Source: SIG588 sp045599305 (GTDB lineage Bacteria; Bacillota; Clostridia; Oscillospirales; Acutalibacteraceae). From it: a stretch of DNA of 18,985 nt. Below are positions 1 through 6,247 of this stretch, one piece after another. The notes under the pieces were generated by a model. That model had not been told where the DNA came from, did no database searches, and saw only the letters and a list, made by a program, of their open reading frames with translations. The position numbers were made by a program, and so were the translations under genes. The DNA lies in assembly GCA_045599305.1 (NCBI GenBank), contig JAZRVU010000009.1:1-18985 (forward strand), read 5' to 3'. Numbering within the stretch: the first letter of the stretch is position 1; each line of letters begins with the position of its first letter.

Positions 1-829
1 CCGCCGTGAGGGTGTTCTGCATCAGCATGGCGATGGTCATGGGGCCCACGCCGCCGGGCACGGGGGTGATGTACCCCGCTTTCGGCTCCACCGCGGCAAA
101 ATCCACGTCGCCGCAGAGCTTGCCCTCCTCGTCCCGGTCCATGCCCACGTCGATGACGACGGCGCCGGGCTTCACCATGTCGGCGGTGACGAATTTCGGC
201 TTGCCCACCGCCGCCACCAGAATGTCCGCCTCGCGGCAGACGGCGGCGAGTTCCTTTGTGCGGGAGTGGCAGATGGTGACGGTGCCGTTATCGTGCAGCA
301 GCAGCATGGCCATGGGCTTGCCCACGATGTTGCTGCGGCCGATGACGACGCACCGCTTGCCCTCGGCCGAAAGGCCGGCGCTGCGCAGCAGTTCCATCAC
401 ACCGGCGGGGGTGCAGGGCAGGAAGGCGTAGTCCCCGATGAGGATGTGCCCCACGTTCACCGGGTGGAACGCGTCCACGTCCTTTTCGGGCGAAATGGCG
501 GCGATCACCGCCTTTTCGTCGATGTGCCGCGGCAGCGGAAGCTGGCAGAGGATGCCGTTCACCTCGGGACGGGCGTTCAGCTCGGCGATCAGCGAAAGCA
601 GTGCCTGCTCGGTCGTGTCGGCCGGCAGGGCGTATTCGAACGACTCGATGCCGCACAGGGCGCACGCCTTTTTCTTGTTGTTGACATACACGCGTGAGGC
701 GCTGTCGTCACCCACCAGAATGACGGCCAGCCCGGTCTTCACGCCGCGGGCGGCCAGCGCGGCCACCTCGTCGGCCACCCGTGCCTTCACCGCCGCCGAT
801 ACGGCCTTGCCGTCAAGTATCGTCGCCAT
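1..829 (-). CDS. folD: FolD, methylenetetrahydrofolate dehydrogenase/cyclohydrolase (3' end outside window)
   Basis: Bifunctional cytosolic enzyme of one-carbon metabolism: NADP-dependent oxidation of 5,10-methylene-THF and hydrolysis of the methenyl form to 10-formyl-THF. Reading from the ATG at 829-827, the visible 276 residues begin MATILDGKAVSA. They contain the family signatures YVNNKKKACALCGI (catalytic Tyr/Lys region), CQLPLP, GRSNIVGKPMA (Rossmann dinucleotide site) and, near the window edge, PVPGGVGPMT. FolD is usually about 280-290 residues, so only the last few are missing. The start is supported by AGGAG seven bases upstream. The gene is last in the visible minus-strand operon and its start lies inside the end of lgt (17-bp overlap), suggesting translational coupling. 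Nothing looks abnormal. The identification is very secure. Confidence 0.96.
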   Translation of the reverse strand, partial: MATILDGKAVSAAVKARVADEVAALAARGVKTGLAVILVGDDSASRVYVNNKKKACALCGIESFEYALPADTTEQALLSLIAELNARPEVNGILCQLPLPRHIDEKAVIAAISPEKDVDAFHPVNVGHILIGDYAFLPCTPAGVMELLRSAGLSAEGKRCVVIGRSNIVGKPMAMLLLHDNGTVTICHSRTKELAAVCREADILVAAVGKPKFVTADMVKPGAVVIDVGMDRDEEGKLCGDVDFAAVEPKAGYITPVPGGVGPMTIAMLMQNTLTA

Positions 830-1784
830 CTGCGCTCTCCTCACTTTCGGTCATTTCTTCGGTTTCTTCGATTTCTTCGGCTTTTTCGGCTTCTTCGACC
901 GCTTCGGTCACTTCCGTCGTCTCCGGCTCGGTGACCAGTGTCAGCGGCAGACGGGCGGCGTGGTTGCGGAAAGCGATCAGCATCAGCAGGCCGCCCAGCA
1001 CGGCGAGCACCGCCACGAAGCAGGAGACCTTCATGTTCCCGAGCATGAGGCTGTCGGTGCGCAGCAGTTCGATGAAAAAGCGCCCCGTGCCGTACCACAT
1101 GACATAGAGGGAGAAGATCTGCCCCTTGAATTTGTAGGCCTTTTTCGAGAGGATGTGCAGCAGCACGAAGCCGAGCAGGCACCACAGCGATTCATACAGG
1201 AAGGTGGGATGTACCGGCAGGGCGGTGTCATAGCCGCTGCCGTTGACGCCGGACTGAATGATGTCGCCCGTCATGCCCCAGGGCAGCGTGGTGTTGCCGC
1301 CGAACGCCTCCTGATTGAAGAAGTTGCCCCAGCGTCCCATGGCCTGCCCGATCAGAAAACCGAGGGAGGCGAGGTCGAACATGGCGGGGATGCTCACCTT
1401 GCGCAGGCGGCAGAAGAGGAGGCCGGACAAAAACGCCGCGATGACCCCGCCGTAGATGCCCAGTCCGCCCTCCCACACCCGCAGGATGGAGAGCGGGTCG
1501 GCAAAATATTCCGCACGGGCTTCGGAAAAGAGCACGTAGTAGAGCCGTGCGCCGGCAAAGCCGAGCAGGGTGCAGATGAGCACCACGTCGATCATGCGGT
1601 CGGGGTCGATGCCGAAGCCGCGGGCGCGGCGCAGGGCGTAGACCACCGCCAGCAAAAAGCCGAGCGCGATGATGACGCCGTACCACTTGATGTTGAATTC
1701 GGTGCCGAACAGGGTAAAAGACACCAGCGTGTCGTTGAGCGGGATGTGCCAGCCCAGCGCGGGGAATTCCACATAAGATTGCAT
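813..1784 (-). CDS. lgt: Lgt, prolipoprotein diacylglyceryl transferase
   Basis: Integral membrane enzyme that moves diacylglycerol from phosphatidylglycerol to the lipobox cysteine of prelipoproteins. From the ATG at 1784 the protein has 323 residues. Family motifs are GFAGARLYYVLF (about 75-86), EGGLGIYGGVIAA (105-117), GRWGNFFNQEAFGG (150-163) and HPTFLYE (192-198), with several hydrophobic segments. An upstream in-frame ATG at 1820 exists, but AAGGAGG sits seven bases before 1784, so the shorter form is preferred. The last ~40 residues (from about 285) form an acidic Glu/Thr-rich tail not needed by the family core, and its DNA is a run of degenerate GAA/GAG repeats. It lies between yfmH and folD in one operon. 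The lipoprotein at 8087-8962 is a plausible substrate. Confidence 0.96.
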   Translation of the reverse strand: MQSYVEFPALGWHIPLNDTLVSFTLFGTEFNIKWYGVIIALGFLLAVVYALRRARGFGIDPDRMIDVVLICTLLGFAGARLYYVLFSEARAEYFADPLSILRVWEGGLGIYGGVIAAFLSGLLFCRLRKVSIPAMFDLASLGFLIGQAMGRWGNFFNQEAFGGNTTLPWGMTGDIIQSGVNGSGYDTALPVHPTFLYESLWCLLGFVLLHILSKKAYKFKGQIFSLYVMWYGTGRFFIELLRTDSLMLGNMKVSCFVAVLAVLGGLLMLIAFRNHAARLPLTLVTEPETTEVTEAVEEAEKAEEIEETEEMTESEESADGDDT

Positions 1785-1816
1785 ATCAGTTCCTCCTTGA
1801 TGCGATATCGCGCCGG

Positions 1817-3091
1817 TCACGCCGGCAGAATGACGGAAAGCACGGTGCGCTCGTGGTCGAACGCACGACCGAGCAGTTCGGTCACGTCCTGCTCGGTGAG
1901 GGTGGCGGCGGCCTCCAGTTCGTCAAAGGGGCTGTCGCCGCAGAAATGGGCGTCCATCACCGCGTCGCCGCAGCCCTCGATGTCGTTGAGCCCCATCACG
2001 GCGGCGCCGTAGAGGCCGTTGCGCACCGCCTCGAACGCGTCATGATCGAGCCCTTCGGCTTTCAGGCGGTCGATCTCGGCGCGGATGGCGGCGGCCACCG
2101 CGTCGGGGTCGCGGCTTTCGCCGCCGAAGAGGAAGCAGGCGTAGCCGGGGCCGTCGAACAGTTCCATGCCGAAGCTCTGGTTGATGAGCCCCTCTTTCAT
2201 CAGGCGGGTGTACAGCGGCGAGGCGCTGCCCGCCAGCAGTTCCAGCAGGGCGTCCGCCGCCGCGGATTCACGCGGGGTGAGCAGGTCGCTGCCGTGTACG
2301 GGCAGTTTATAGCCGTAGTAGAAGAGCGGCGCCGCCACCGGCATGGTCTCCTCCACGCGGCGGGTGCCCACCTCCTCCGGCTCGCCGGGGTCGGTGCGGG
2401 TCAGATCCCACGCGGGGGCGGGGCGCAGCAGCCGGTCGGCCACCGCCTCCACCTGCTCGGGGGTGACGTTCCCCACCACCGACAGCGCCATATTGTGCAG
2501 ATTATAAAACGTGCGGTAGCAGCCGTAGAGCAGTTCGGGCGTGATCTCGGCGATGCTCTCCACCGTGCCGGCGATCTCGATGCGCACGGGGTGCTTCTGA
2601 TACATGGCGCGCAGCAGATTGAAGAACACCCGCCGGCCGGGCGCGTCCTCGCCCATGCGGATCTCCTGCCCGATGATGCCCCGCTCCTTTTCCACCGTCT
2701 CCTCGGTGAAATAAGGGTTCTGCACGAAGTCGAGCAAGATCTCGAGCGAGGGGGCGATATCCCCCGTGCAGCTAAAAAGGTAGGCGGTGGTGTCGAAAGA
2801 GGTGTAGGCGTTGGCGTTGGCGCCGGTGCGGGCGTATTTCTCGAACGCGTCGCAGTCCTCGTTTTCGAACAGTTTATGCTCTAGATAGTGCGCGATGCCG
2901 GGCGGCACCTCGGTGCGCTGTCCGTCAATGGTAAAGGCGGTGTCCACCGAGCCGTAGCGGGTGCCGAACACCGCGTAGCAGGAGCGGAATCCCTCCTTGG
3001 GCCAGACGTAGATCGCCAGCCCGGAGGGGTGGTCGATGCGGATCACCTGCTCGCCGGTGCGGGGATCGGTGAAAACGGTGCGGTCACTCAT
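1817..3091 (-). CDS. yfmH: YfmH-like M16 zinc peptidase (EF-P modification-associated)
   Basis: Peptidase family M16 protein of the pair called YfmH/YmfH and YfmF/YmfF. In Bacillus subtilis this pair is associated with 5-aminopentanol modification of elongation factor P. From the ATG at 3091 it has 424 residues. The inverted zinc motif HYLEH lies near residues 68-72, followed about 70 residues later by ERGIIGQEI, whose last Glu is the probable third ligand, so this is the catalytically complete partner. Two in-frame ATGs (3097 and 3091) are possible; the AAGGAG is only three bases from the first and nine from the second, so I chose the second. The start overlaps the end of yfmF by 8 bp and the end nearly touches lgt. 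No EF-P gene is in the window, so the role rests on family knowledge. Confidence 0.9.
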   Translation of the reverse strand: MSDRTVFTDPRTGEQVIRIDHPSGLAIYVWPKEGFRSCYAVFGTRYGSVDTAFTIDGQRTEVPPGIAHYLEHKLFENEDCDAFEKYARTGANANAYTSFDTTAYLFSCTGDIAPSLEILLDFVQNPYFTEETVEKERGIIGQEIRMGEDAPGRRVFFNLLRAMYQKHPVRIEIAGTVESIAEITPELLYGCYRTFYNLHNMALSVVGNVTPEQVEAVADRLLRPAPAWDLTRTDPGEPEEVGTRRVEETMPVAAPLFYYGYKLPVHGSDLLTPRESAAADALLELLAGSASPLYTRLMKEGLINQSFGMELFDGPGYACFLFGGESRDPDAVAAAIRAEIDRLKAEGLDHDAFEAVRNGLYGAAVMGLNDIEGCGDAVMDAHFCGDSPFDELEAAATLTEQDVTELLGRAFDHERTVLSVILPA

Positions 3092-4379
3092 CGTCATCCT
3101 CTCCTTCCTCGCCGTTTGGCATCAGGCGGAATTCGCACACCGGCTTGAGAGTGCGGGCGGCCGCCACAAGGCGCTCCCGCGTCACGGCGGCGAGTTCTTC
3201 GGCGGCCTCCTCGGGGGAGAGCGGCGCCTCATCCAGCGCCTGCGAGGCGTACCACCCCACCAGACTGCTCTGCAGATCGCCCACGGTGTGATACTGGCTG
3301 ATCATGAAGCGGCGGGTGTTTTCGAAGTCTTCATCCGAAAACTCGCCCGCCTGCAAAAGCGAAAGCTGCCGCAGAATCTCGGCGCGGGCGGCGGGGATCT
3401 TTTCCGCCGCCACGCCGCTGTCGATCATGCCGACCCCCTTGAGGCGGTCGAACGAGGCGGCACAGTAGTAGCAAAGGCTCAGTTTTTCCCGCACGGTGCG
3501 GAACAGCATCGAAAAGGCGGTGCCGCCGAAAACGGCGTTGGCCAGCCGCAGAGCGGGGGTGTCCTGTCCGGCGGCGTCGGCCGTACAGCAGAGCCCCAGC
3601 ACCATCTTGCTCTGCACCACCGCCATCGTCTCCTCGCCGTCGGCGATCTCGCTGCCGGGACGGTGACGGGTCACCGGCAGGGCGGCGGGGTGGCGGTCGA
3701 TGGCGGCAAATCCCGCGAAGAAGGGGGCCGCCACGGTGCGGGCGTCCGCGTTGCCGTGGTAGAGGATCTGCACCCGTGCGGTTGCCAGCACCCGCCGCCA
3801 CGCGGCGGTGATCTGCGCGGGGGTCAGCGCCTCCACCTGTTCGGCGGTGCCGGTGGGACGCACGGCGTAGGGCTCGCCGGCACACAGCTGCTGCTCGCAG
3901 CGCAGACGGGCATAGCCGCGCTTATTGTTGATCTCGGCGCGGATGTTTTCGAGCAGGCAGCGCCGCTCTTCCTCCACCGCGTCGGCGGCGAACAGGCCGT
4001 TCTGCAGCGGCGGCTCAAACAGCATCCCGCGCAGCAGGGCGGCACATTCCGCCGCGACCGCCTCCCCCGCAAGAGCGAAGCGGTCGTCCAGACAGGTGAC
4101 CTGCAGATACAGCGCCTGTGCTTCCCCCACGCGTCCCACGCTGGCGGTCACCTCGGCGCCGTAGAGGCGGTCGAGCCGCCGCTTGAGCGCGGAAAAGTCG
4201 GGGTAGGCACGGCAGCCGCGCCGCAGCAAAAAGGGCAGGATCGCCTGCTCGGCGGCGGTCTCTTCGGCAAGCGGCAGCAGCAGTTCCACCGAAAGCGCCG
4301 CCGTCTTGAACCGCGCCGCGTTTTCGGGGATGGCCAGAAGGCGGACGCCCTCGGCCGGCTCATACACAGTGACTGGCAT
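3084..4379 (-). CDS. yfmF: YfmF-like M16 peptidase homologue, inactive partner
   Basis: M16-fold protein of 431 residues, first gene of the yfmF-yfmH-lgt-folD operon. It lacks the HxxEH zinc motif: the equivalent stretch reads ILPFLLRRGCRAYPD (47-61), followed by LKRRLDRLYGAEV, typical of the non-catalytic YfmF/YmfF partner. The second M16 domain carries VFGGTAFSMLFRTVREKLSLCYY, matching the FGG...S.LF..VREK.gL.Y pattern of the family (split here by a few residues). The start at 4379 has AAGGAGG eight bases upstream and is preferred over an ATG at 4403 that would overlap this site. The C-terminus is very acidic (EEGEDDDE) because the coding end overlaps the yfmH ribosome binding site. It probably works as a heterodimer with YfmH; the substrate is unknown. 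Confidence 0.88.
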   Translation of the reverse strand: MPVTVYEPAEGVRLLAIPENAARFKTAALSVELLLPLAEETAAEQAILPFLLRRGCRAYPDFSALKRRLDRLYGAEVTASVGRVGEAQALYLQVTCLDDRFALAGEAVAAECAALLRGMLFEPPLQNGLFAADAVEEERRCLLENIRAEINNKRGYARLRCEQQLCAGEPYAVRPTGTAEQVEALTPAQITAAWRRVLATARVQILYHGNADARTVAAPFFAGFAAIDRHPAALPVTRHRPGSEIADGEETMAVVQSKMVLGLCCTADAAGQDTPALRLANAVFGGTAFSMLFRTVREKLSLCYYCAASFDRLKGVGMIDSGVAAEKIPAARAEILRQLSLLQAGEFSDEDFENTRRFMISQYHTVGDLQSSLVGWYASQALDEAPLSPEEAAEELAAVTRERLVAAARTLKPVCEFRLMPNGEEGEDDDE

Positions 4380-4411
4380 GGCAGCCCCTCCTTGATACAT
4401 CAATAGACATC

Positions 4412-4424
4412 CCTATCATACCAC
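4412..4424 (-). promoter_or_regulatory. Extended -10 promoter for the yfmF-yfmH-lgt-folD operon
   Basis: On the minus strand TGGTATGAT (TATGAT at 4420-4415 with a TG one base upstream) lies about 35 bases before the yfmF start. No convincing -35 is seen at 17 bases, so it would rely on the extended -10. A GC palindrome (CCGCGC 4431-4436, GCGCGG 4453-4458) lies just upstream. Confidence 0.5.
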
Positions 4425-4475
4425 ATTTTTCCGCGCAAGAAAAGAGAAAAGTGCGCGGCGGCACAAATTTTTCAT

Positions 4476-4508
4476 AAAAACACGAAATGCCGCCCCAAAG
4501 GGCGGCAT
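4476..4508 (-). terminator. Intrinsic terminator of the XRE gene
   Basis: The 8-bp perfect stem TGCCGCCC (4489-4496) and GGGCGGCA (4501-4508) with loop CAAA follows the XRE stop codon by six bases. On the minus strand it is followed by ATTTCGTGTTTTT. The same hairpin with the same 5' flank (ACACGAAA) recurs at 5031-5059. Confidence 0.75.
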
Positions 4509-4513
4509 CCTGT

Positions 4514-4849
4514 TTATTTGTTCTTGTATTGTTCCATCTGCAAAAGCAGATTGTATAACTGTGCCTGCTCGGCCGTGCTTTTTGCGGCCACCAATTCATA
4601 GCATTTGAGCGGAATGCTGTCGGCTTTGTCCTCTGTGCCGATTTTTTCAAACAGCGACGAAAGAGAAACGTGCAAAGCACAGGCGATTTTTTCTATGCTT
4701 TCCAATGTGGCGTTTTTTTCGCCACGTTCCACCTGACCGATATATGTGGGATGACAACCGGACAACTCTGCCAGTTTTTCCTGACTCAAATGTTGTCCCG
4801 TACGATAATTGCGTATTCTTTGCCCGACAATTTTCGCCAAATCGCTCAT
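4514..4849 (-). CDS. XRE-family (Cro/CI-type) helix-turn-helix regulator
   Basis: A 111-residue DNA-binding protein. Residues about 5-62 form a complete Cro/CI helix-turn-helix: GQRIRNYRTGQHLSQEKLAE then LSGCHPTYIGQVERGEKNAT, with the recognition helix around HPTYIGQVERG, and then IACALHVSLSSLF. The C-terminal 45 residues are hydrophilic with a short helical end (AQLYNLLLQMEQYKNK), possibly for dimerisation. Two ATGs are in frame (4855, 4849). GGGAGG abuts the first and is six to seven bases from the second, so 4849 is chosen. Base composition is much lower in GC than the flanking operons, suggesting transfer. Its target is not known; two 15-bp repeats upstream (4882-4896, 4942-4956) are candidate operators. 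No toxin or phage gene is adjacent. Confidence 0.88.
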   Translation of the reverse strand: MSDLAKIVGQRIRNYRTGQHLSQEKLAELSGCHPTYIGQVERGEKNATLESIEKIACALHVSLSSLFEKIGTEDKADSIPLKCYELVAAKSTAEQAQLYNLLLQMEQYKNK

Positions 4850-4881
4850 ATTCATCCCTCCCTAAACAGTACACATATAGT

Positions 4882-4956
4882 CTATAAATATTAAAATTAA
4901 ATATCCACAGACTATTGATACTTGTTTGCAGAAGATGTATACTATAAATATCAAAA
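4882..4956. repeat. Pair of 15-bp direct repeats upstream of the XRE gene (candidate operators)
   Basis: CTATAAATATTAAAA at 4882-4896 and CTATAAATATCAAAA at 4942-4956 differ at one base and are 60 bp apart start to start. They lie in the AT-rich region before the XRE gene. The second overlaps the -10 of a plus-strand promoter (4915-4943). Autoregulation by the XRE protein is an inference. Confidence 0.5.
4915..4943 (+). promoter_or_regulatory. Sigma-A promoter with no obvious gene downstream
   Basis: TTGATA (4915-4920), 17-bp spacer, TATACT (4938-4943) on the plus strand. Transcription would start near 4950 and run toward the 3' end of the minus-strand RHH gene. No convincing ORF with a ribosome binding site follows, so the product would be a small or antisense RNA, or the site is fortuitous. 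Confidence 0.45.
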
Positions 4957-5034
4957 CAGAATCAGCCTATACTCATAGTATTTAATTTCAAGCGCTGAGC
5001 GAATAGGTATGAGCCTGTCGCGTTCCGGCTACAC

Positions 5035-5059
5035 GAAAAATGCCGCCCCAAAGGGCGGC
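5035..5059 (-). terminator. Intrinsic terminator of the RHH gene
   Basis: The stem GCCGCCC (5042-5048) and GGGCGGC (5053-5059) with loop CAAA lies five bases past the RHH stop codon. On the minus strand it is followed by ATTTTTCG. It is a near-exact copy of the XRE terminator. Confidence 0.8.
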
Positions 5060-5064
5060 GTGGA

Positions 5065-5241
5065 TCATTCTTCCTCCGGGATCTCACCGTGTTCTTGTTC
5101 GTATTTTTCAATGCATTTTCTTACCAAATACAAAATCTGACCGTTGATCGAGCGCCCTTCATATTCGGCAATATATTTGATTTTTCTATGGGGTTTCGGA
5201 TCGATCTCAATGCCCAGATGTTTATTTTCCTTGTTTCTCAT
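5065..5241 (-). CDS. Arc/CopG-like ribbon-helix-helix protein, 58 aa
   Basis: A short gene encoding MRNKENKHLGIEIDPKPHRK followed by IKYIAEYEGRSINGQILYLV and a charged C-terminus ending GEIPEEE. The pattern is that of Arc-type ribbon-helix-helix proteins: a beta strand (HLGIEID), helix A (HRKIKYIAEYEG), the turn residues RSINGQ, and helix B (ILYLVRKCIEKYEQEHG). Such proteins bind DNA as dimers, usually at palindromes near their own promoter. GAGGTG seven bases before the ATG supports the start. The gene is divergent from the broken SLOG gene, and the shared 111-bp space holds a palindrome and a half-site (5261-5328) that it may bind. Composition is AT-rich like the neighbours. I see no toxin partner. 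Confidence 0.85.
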   Translation of the reverse strand: MRNKENKHLGIEIDPKPHRKIKYIAEYEGRSINGQILYLVRKCIEKYEQEHGEIPEEE

Positions 5242-5291
5242 CGTGCCACCTCAAAATAAACTCGATTTAAGTATGTTTTAAGATTTTCTTG

Positions 5292-5300
5292 TGATATAAT
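5292..5300 (+). promoter_or_regulatory. Extended -10 promoter of the SLOG gene
   Basis: TGATATAAT (TG-n-TATAAT, 5292-5300) precedes the SLOG start by about 50 bases. No good -35 is seen. The predicted start site falls at the left edge of the palindrome at 5308-5328, so a protein bound there would block transcription. Confidence 0.6.
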
Positions 5301-5307
5301 GTGCAAT

Positions 5308-5328
5308 GTATACTTGAATTAAGTATAC
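5308..5328. promoter_or_regulatory. Palindromic operator candidate for the RHH protein
   Basis: GTATACTT (5308-5315), five-base spacer GAATT, AAGTATAC (5321-5328): a perfect 8-bp inverted repeat. A related half-site, GATTTAAGTATG, lies at 5264-5275. Both sit between the divergent RHH and SLOG genes. Binding by the RHH protein is inferred from position only. Confidence 0.55.
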
Positions 5329-5352
5329 AAAATCTTTAAAGGCGGTAAAAAT

Positions 5353-5805
5353 ATGACCTGTTGCTTTATCGGACACAGAAAAATCAACGATACCCCCGCC
5401 CTTCGGGAACGGCTGCAGGAAATCCTGACAAAACTGATCGAAAACGGCACGGTCAACTTTATCTTCGGTGACCATTCGGCATTTAACGATTTGTGCTATG
5501 CATCGGTTACAAAACTGAAAGAAAAGCACCCCGAAATCAAGCGGATACACTTTCGCAAGGATTACGAGGATACCGATGAGTATAGCCGAAGAAAGCCGAA
5601 CTCCGATCGGTTTTTGACGGGCGCTCTGCCGCTCGCCTGCGTTATTGACGGCGACCATACGACAGTATGCTCACCGTCGCTGCCTTGCCGAGCGGCAGAT
5701 CACCTCGGCAAAAACTGCGAGCACCGTTCGGCGAAGAATTTTCGAGTGATTTTACCGGTTCTTCGACGAGAGCGTGCTGACGCACGCCGAGGAGAAAACC
5801 GATAA
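5353..5805 (+). CDS. 5' fragment of the SLOG gene with MITE-encoded tail
   Basis: This 150-residue reading frame is what would be translated from the intact start. Residues 1-76 are the SLOG N-terminal half; residues 77-150 (from YSRRKPNSDR onward) are encoded by the inserted element and are Arg-rich with no recognisable domain. The start has AAAGGCGG about eight bases upstream. It probably gives no functional product. Confidence 0.7.
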   Translation: MTCCFIGHRKINDTPALRERLQEILTKLIENGTVNFIFGDHSAFNDLCYASVTKLKEKHPEIKRIHFRKDYEDTDEYSRRKPNSDRFLTGALPLACVIDGDHTTVCSPSLPCRAADHLGKNCEHRSAKNFRVILPVLRRERADARRGENR

Positions 5806-5860
5806 AAGCGCCGAATAAGGCTCACCGAACGGCGACCGAGTTCGGCTCTCTTCGGCTATA
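5581..5860. mobile_element. MITE 1: 280-bp non-coding element with 23-bp terminal inverted repeats
   Basis: The left end (5581-5603, starting TATAGCCGAAGAAAGCC) and the reverse complement of the right end (5838-5860, TATAGCCGAAGAGAGCC...) match at 22 of 23 positions. The element lies inside the SLOG gene; removing 276 bp and keeping one TATA restores the reading frame, so the target duplication may be TATA (a TA duplication cannot be told apart by eye but would not restore the frame). No transposase is encoded, so it would need one acting in trans. The inside is highly structured: inverted repeats 5606-5614/5795-5803, 5625-5634/5690-5699, 5647-5660/5665-5678 and 5703-5709/5786-5792 nest into a branched fold. 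Confidence 0.88.
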
Positions 5861-5862
5861 CG

Positions 5863-6138
5863 ATGCCGTTTTTAATCAAAGGTTATGAGGAAAGTGTTTG
5901 CCCAAAAGGCGTGGGCAATGCCGGACGGGCGGGTTATGCCGAGCGCAATCAGGCGATGATCCGGGAAAGTGATGTCTGCGTTTTTTACTATGACAAAAGT
6001 TATCTTCCCGTCCGCCGCAAATACGGCAAACGCGATCTCGCCGACTACCAGCCCCCAAGCGGAACCGCCCTGGCTTACCATTACGCCGAGAGCAAAAACA
6101 AAGCGATCATCAACTGCTTTGGCCCCGAAATCGTCTGA
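5863..6138 (+). CDS. 3' fragment of the SLOG gene
   Basis: A 91-residue in-frame fragment with the C-terminal SLOG motifs (YAERNQAMIRESDVCVFYYD and SGTALAYHYA). Its ATG is two bases past the right repeat of the MITE and has no ribosome binding site, so it is probably untranslated and is best read as part of the broken gene. Confidence 0.6.
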   Translation: MPFLIKGYEESVCPKGVGNAGRAGYAERNQAMIRESDVCVFYYDKSYLPVRRKYGKRDLADYQPPSGTALAYHYAESKNKAIINCFGPEIV

Positions 6139-6188
6139 GGCATTCAAAGGGGAGATACAAATTTTTCGCAAAATATGTCATTACCCCC

Positions 6189-6217
6189 TTGCATTTTCAT
6201 GCAAAAGGGTGTATAAT
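6189..6217 (+). promoter_or_regulatory. Sigma-A promoter of the glycine riboswitch/symporter transcript
   Basis: TTGCAT (6189-6194), 17-bp spacer, TATAAT (6212-6217). The predicted start near 6224 leaves a leader of about 265 bases before the symporter. The 349 bases between the SLOG remnant and the symporter hold only this promoter and the riboswitch. Confidence 0.85.
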
Positions 6218-6247
6218 CATGCAAAATTGTATATTTTCTGTGTGAGG

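Larger units (their letters stand above)
5353..6138 (+). pseudogene. SLOG-family (YpsA/DUF1273-like) gene split by a MITE
   Basis: The two ends of one SLOG-superfamily protein lie in the same frame on either side of the element at 5581-5860. The N-terminal part (5353-5580, 76 residues) starts MTCCFIGHRKIND and contains FIFGDHSAFNDLCY and VTKLKEKHPEIKRIHFRKDY, the nucleotide-binding Rossmann pattern of the family. The C-terminal part (from 5863) has MPFLIKGYEES, GNAGRAGYAERNQAMI, SDVCVFYYDKSYLP and DYQPPSGTALAYHYA. Removing 276 bp (leaving one TATA) rejoins the frame as ...DTDEYTMPFLIKGYEES..., giving an uninterrupted protein of about 169 residues. With the insert present an in-frame TAA at 5803-5805 ends translation. 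SLOG proteins are thought to bind nucleotide-derived ligands; the role here is unknown. Confidence 0.88.

Noticed and set aside
438..4406. Long plus-strand open frames opposite the yfmF-lgt-folD operon (for example 438-2012, 1853-2884, 3036-4406)
   Set aside because: They are antisense to well-identified genes, have His/Gly/Arg-rich compositions typical of GC-rich shadow frames, and lack ribosome binding sites and domains.
4489..5059. The two identical hairpins as ends of a transposon carrying the XRE gene region
   Set aside because: They are in direct orientation and each sits right after a gene with a T-run, so terminators explain them better; no transposase or target duplication is seen.
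5008..5139. A 43-codon plus-strand frame after the orphan promoter
   Set aside because: No ribosome binding site; it crosses the terminator hairpin and is antisense to the RHH gene; no recognisable protein features.
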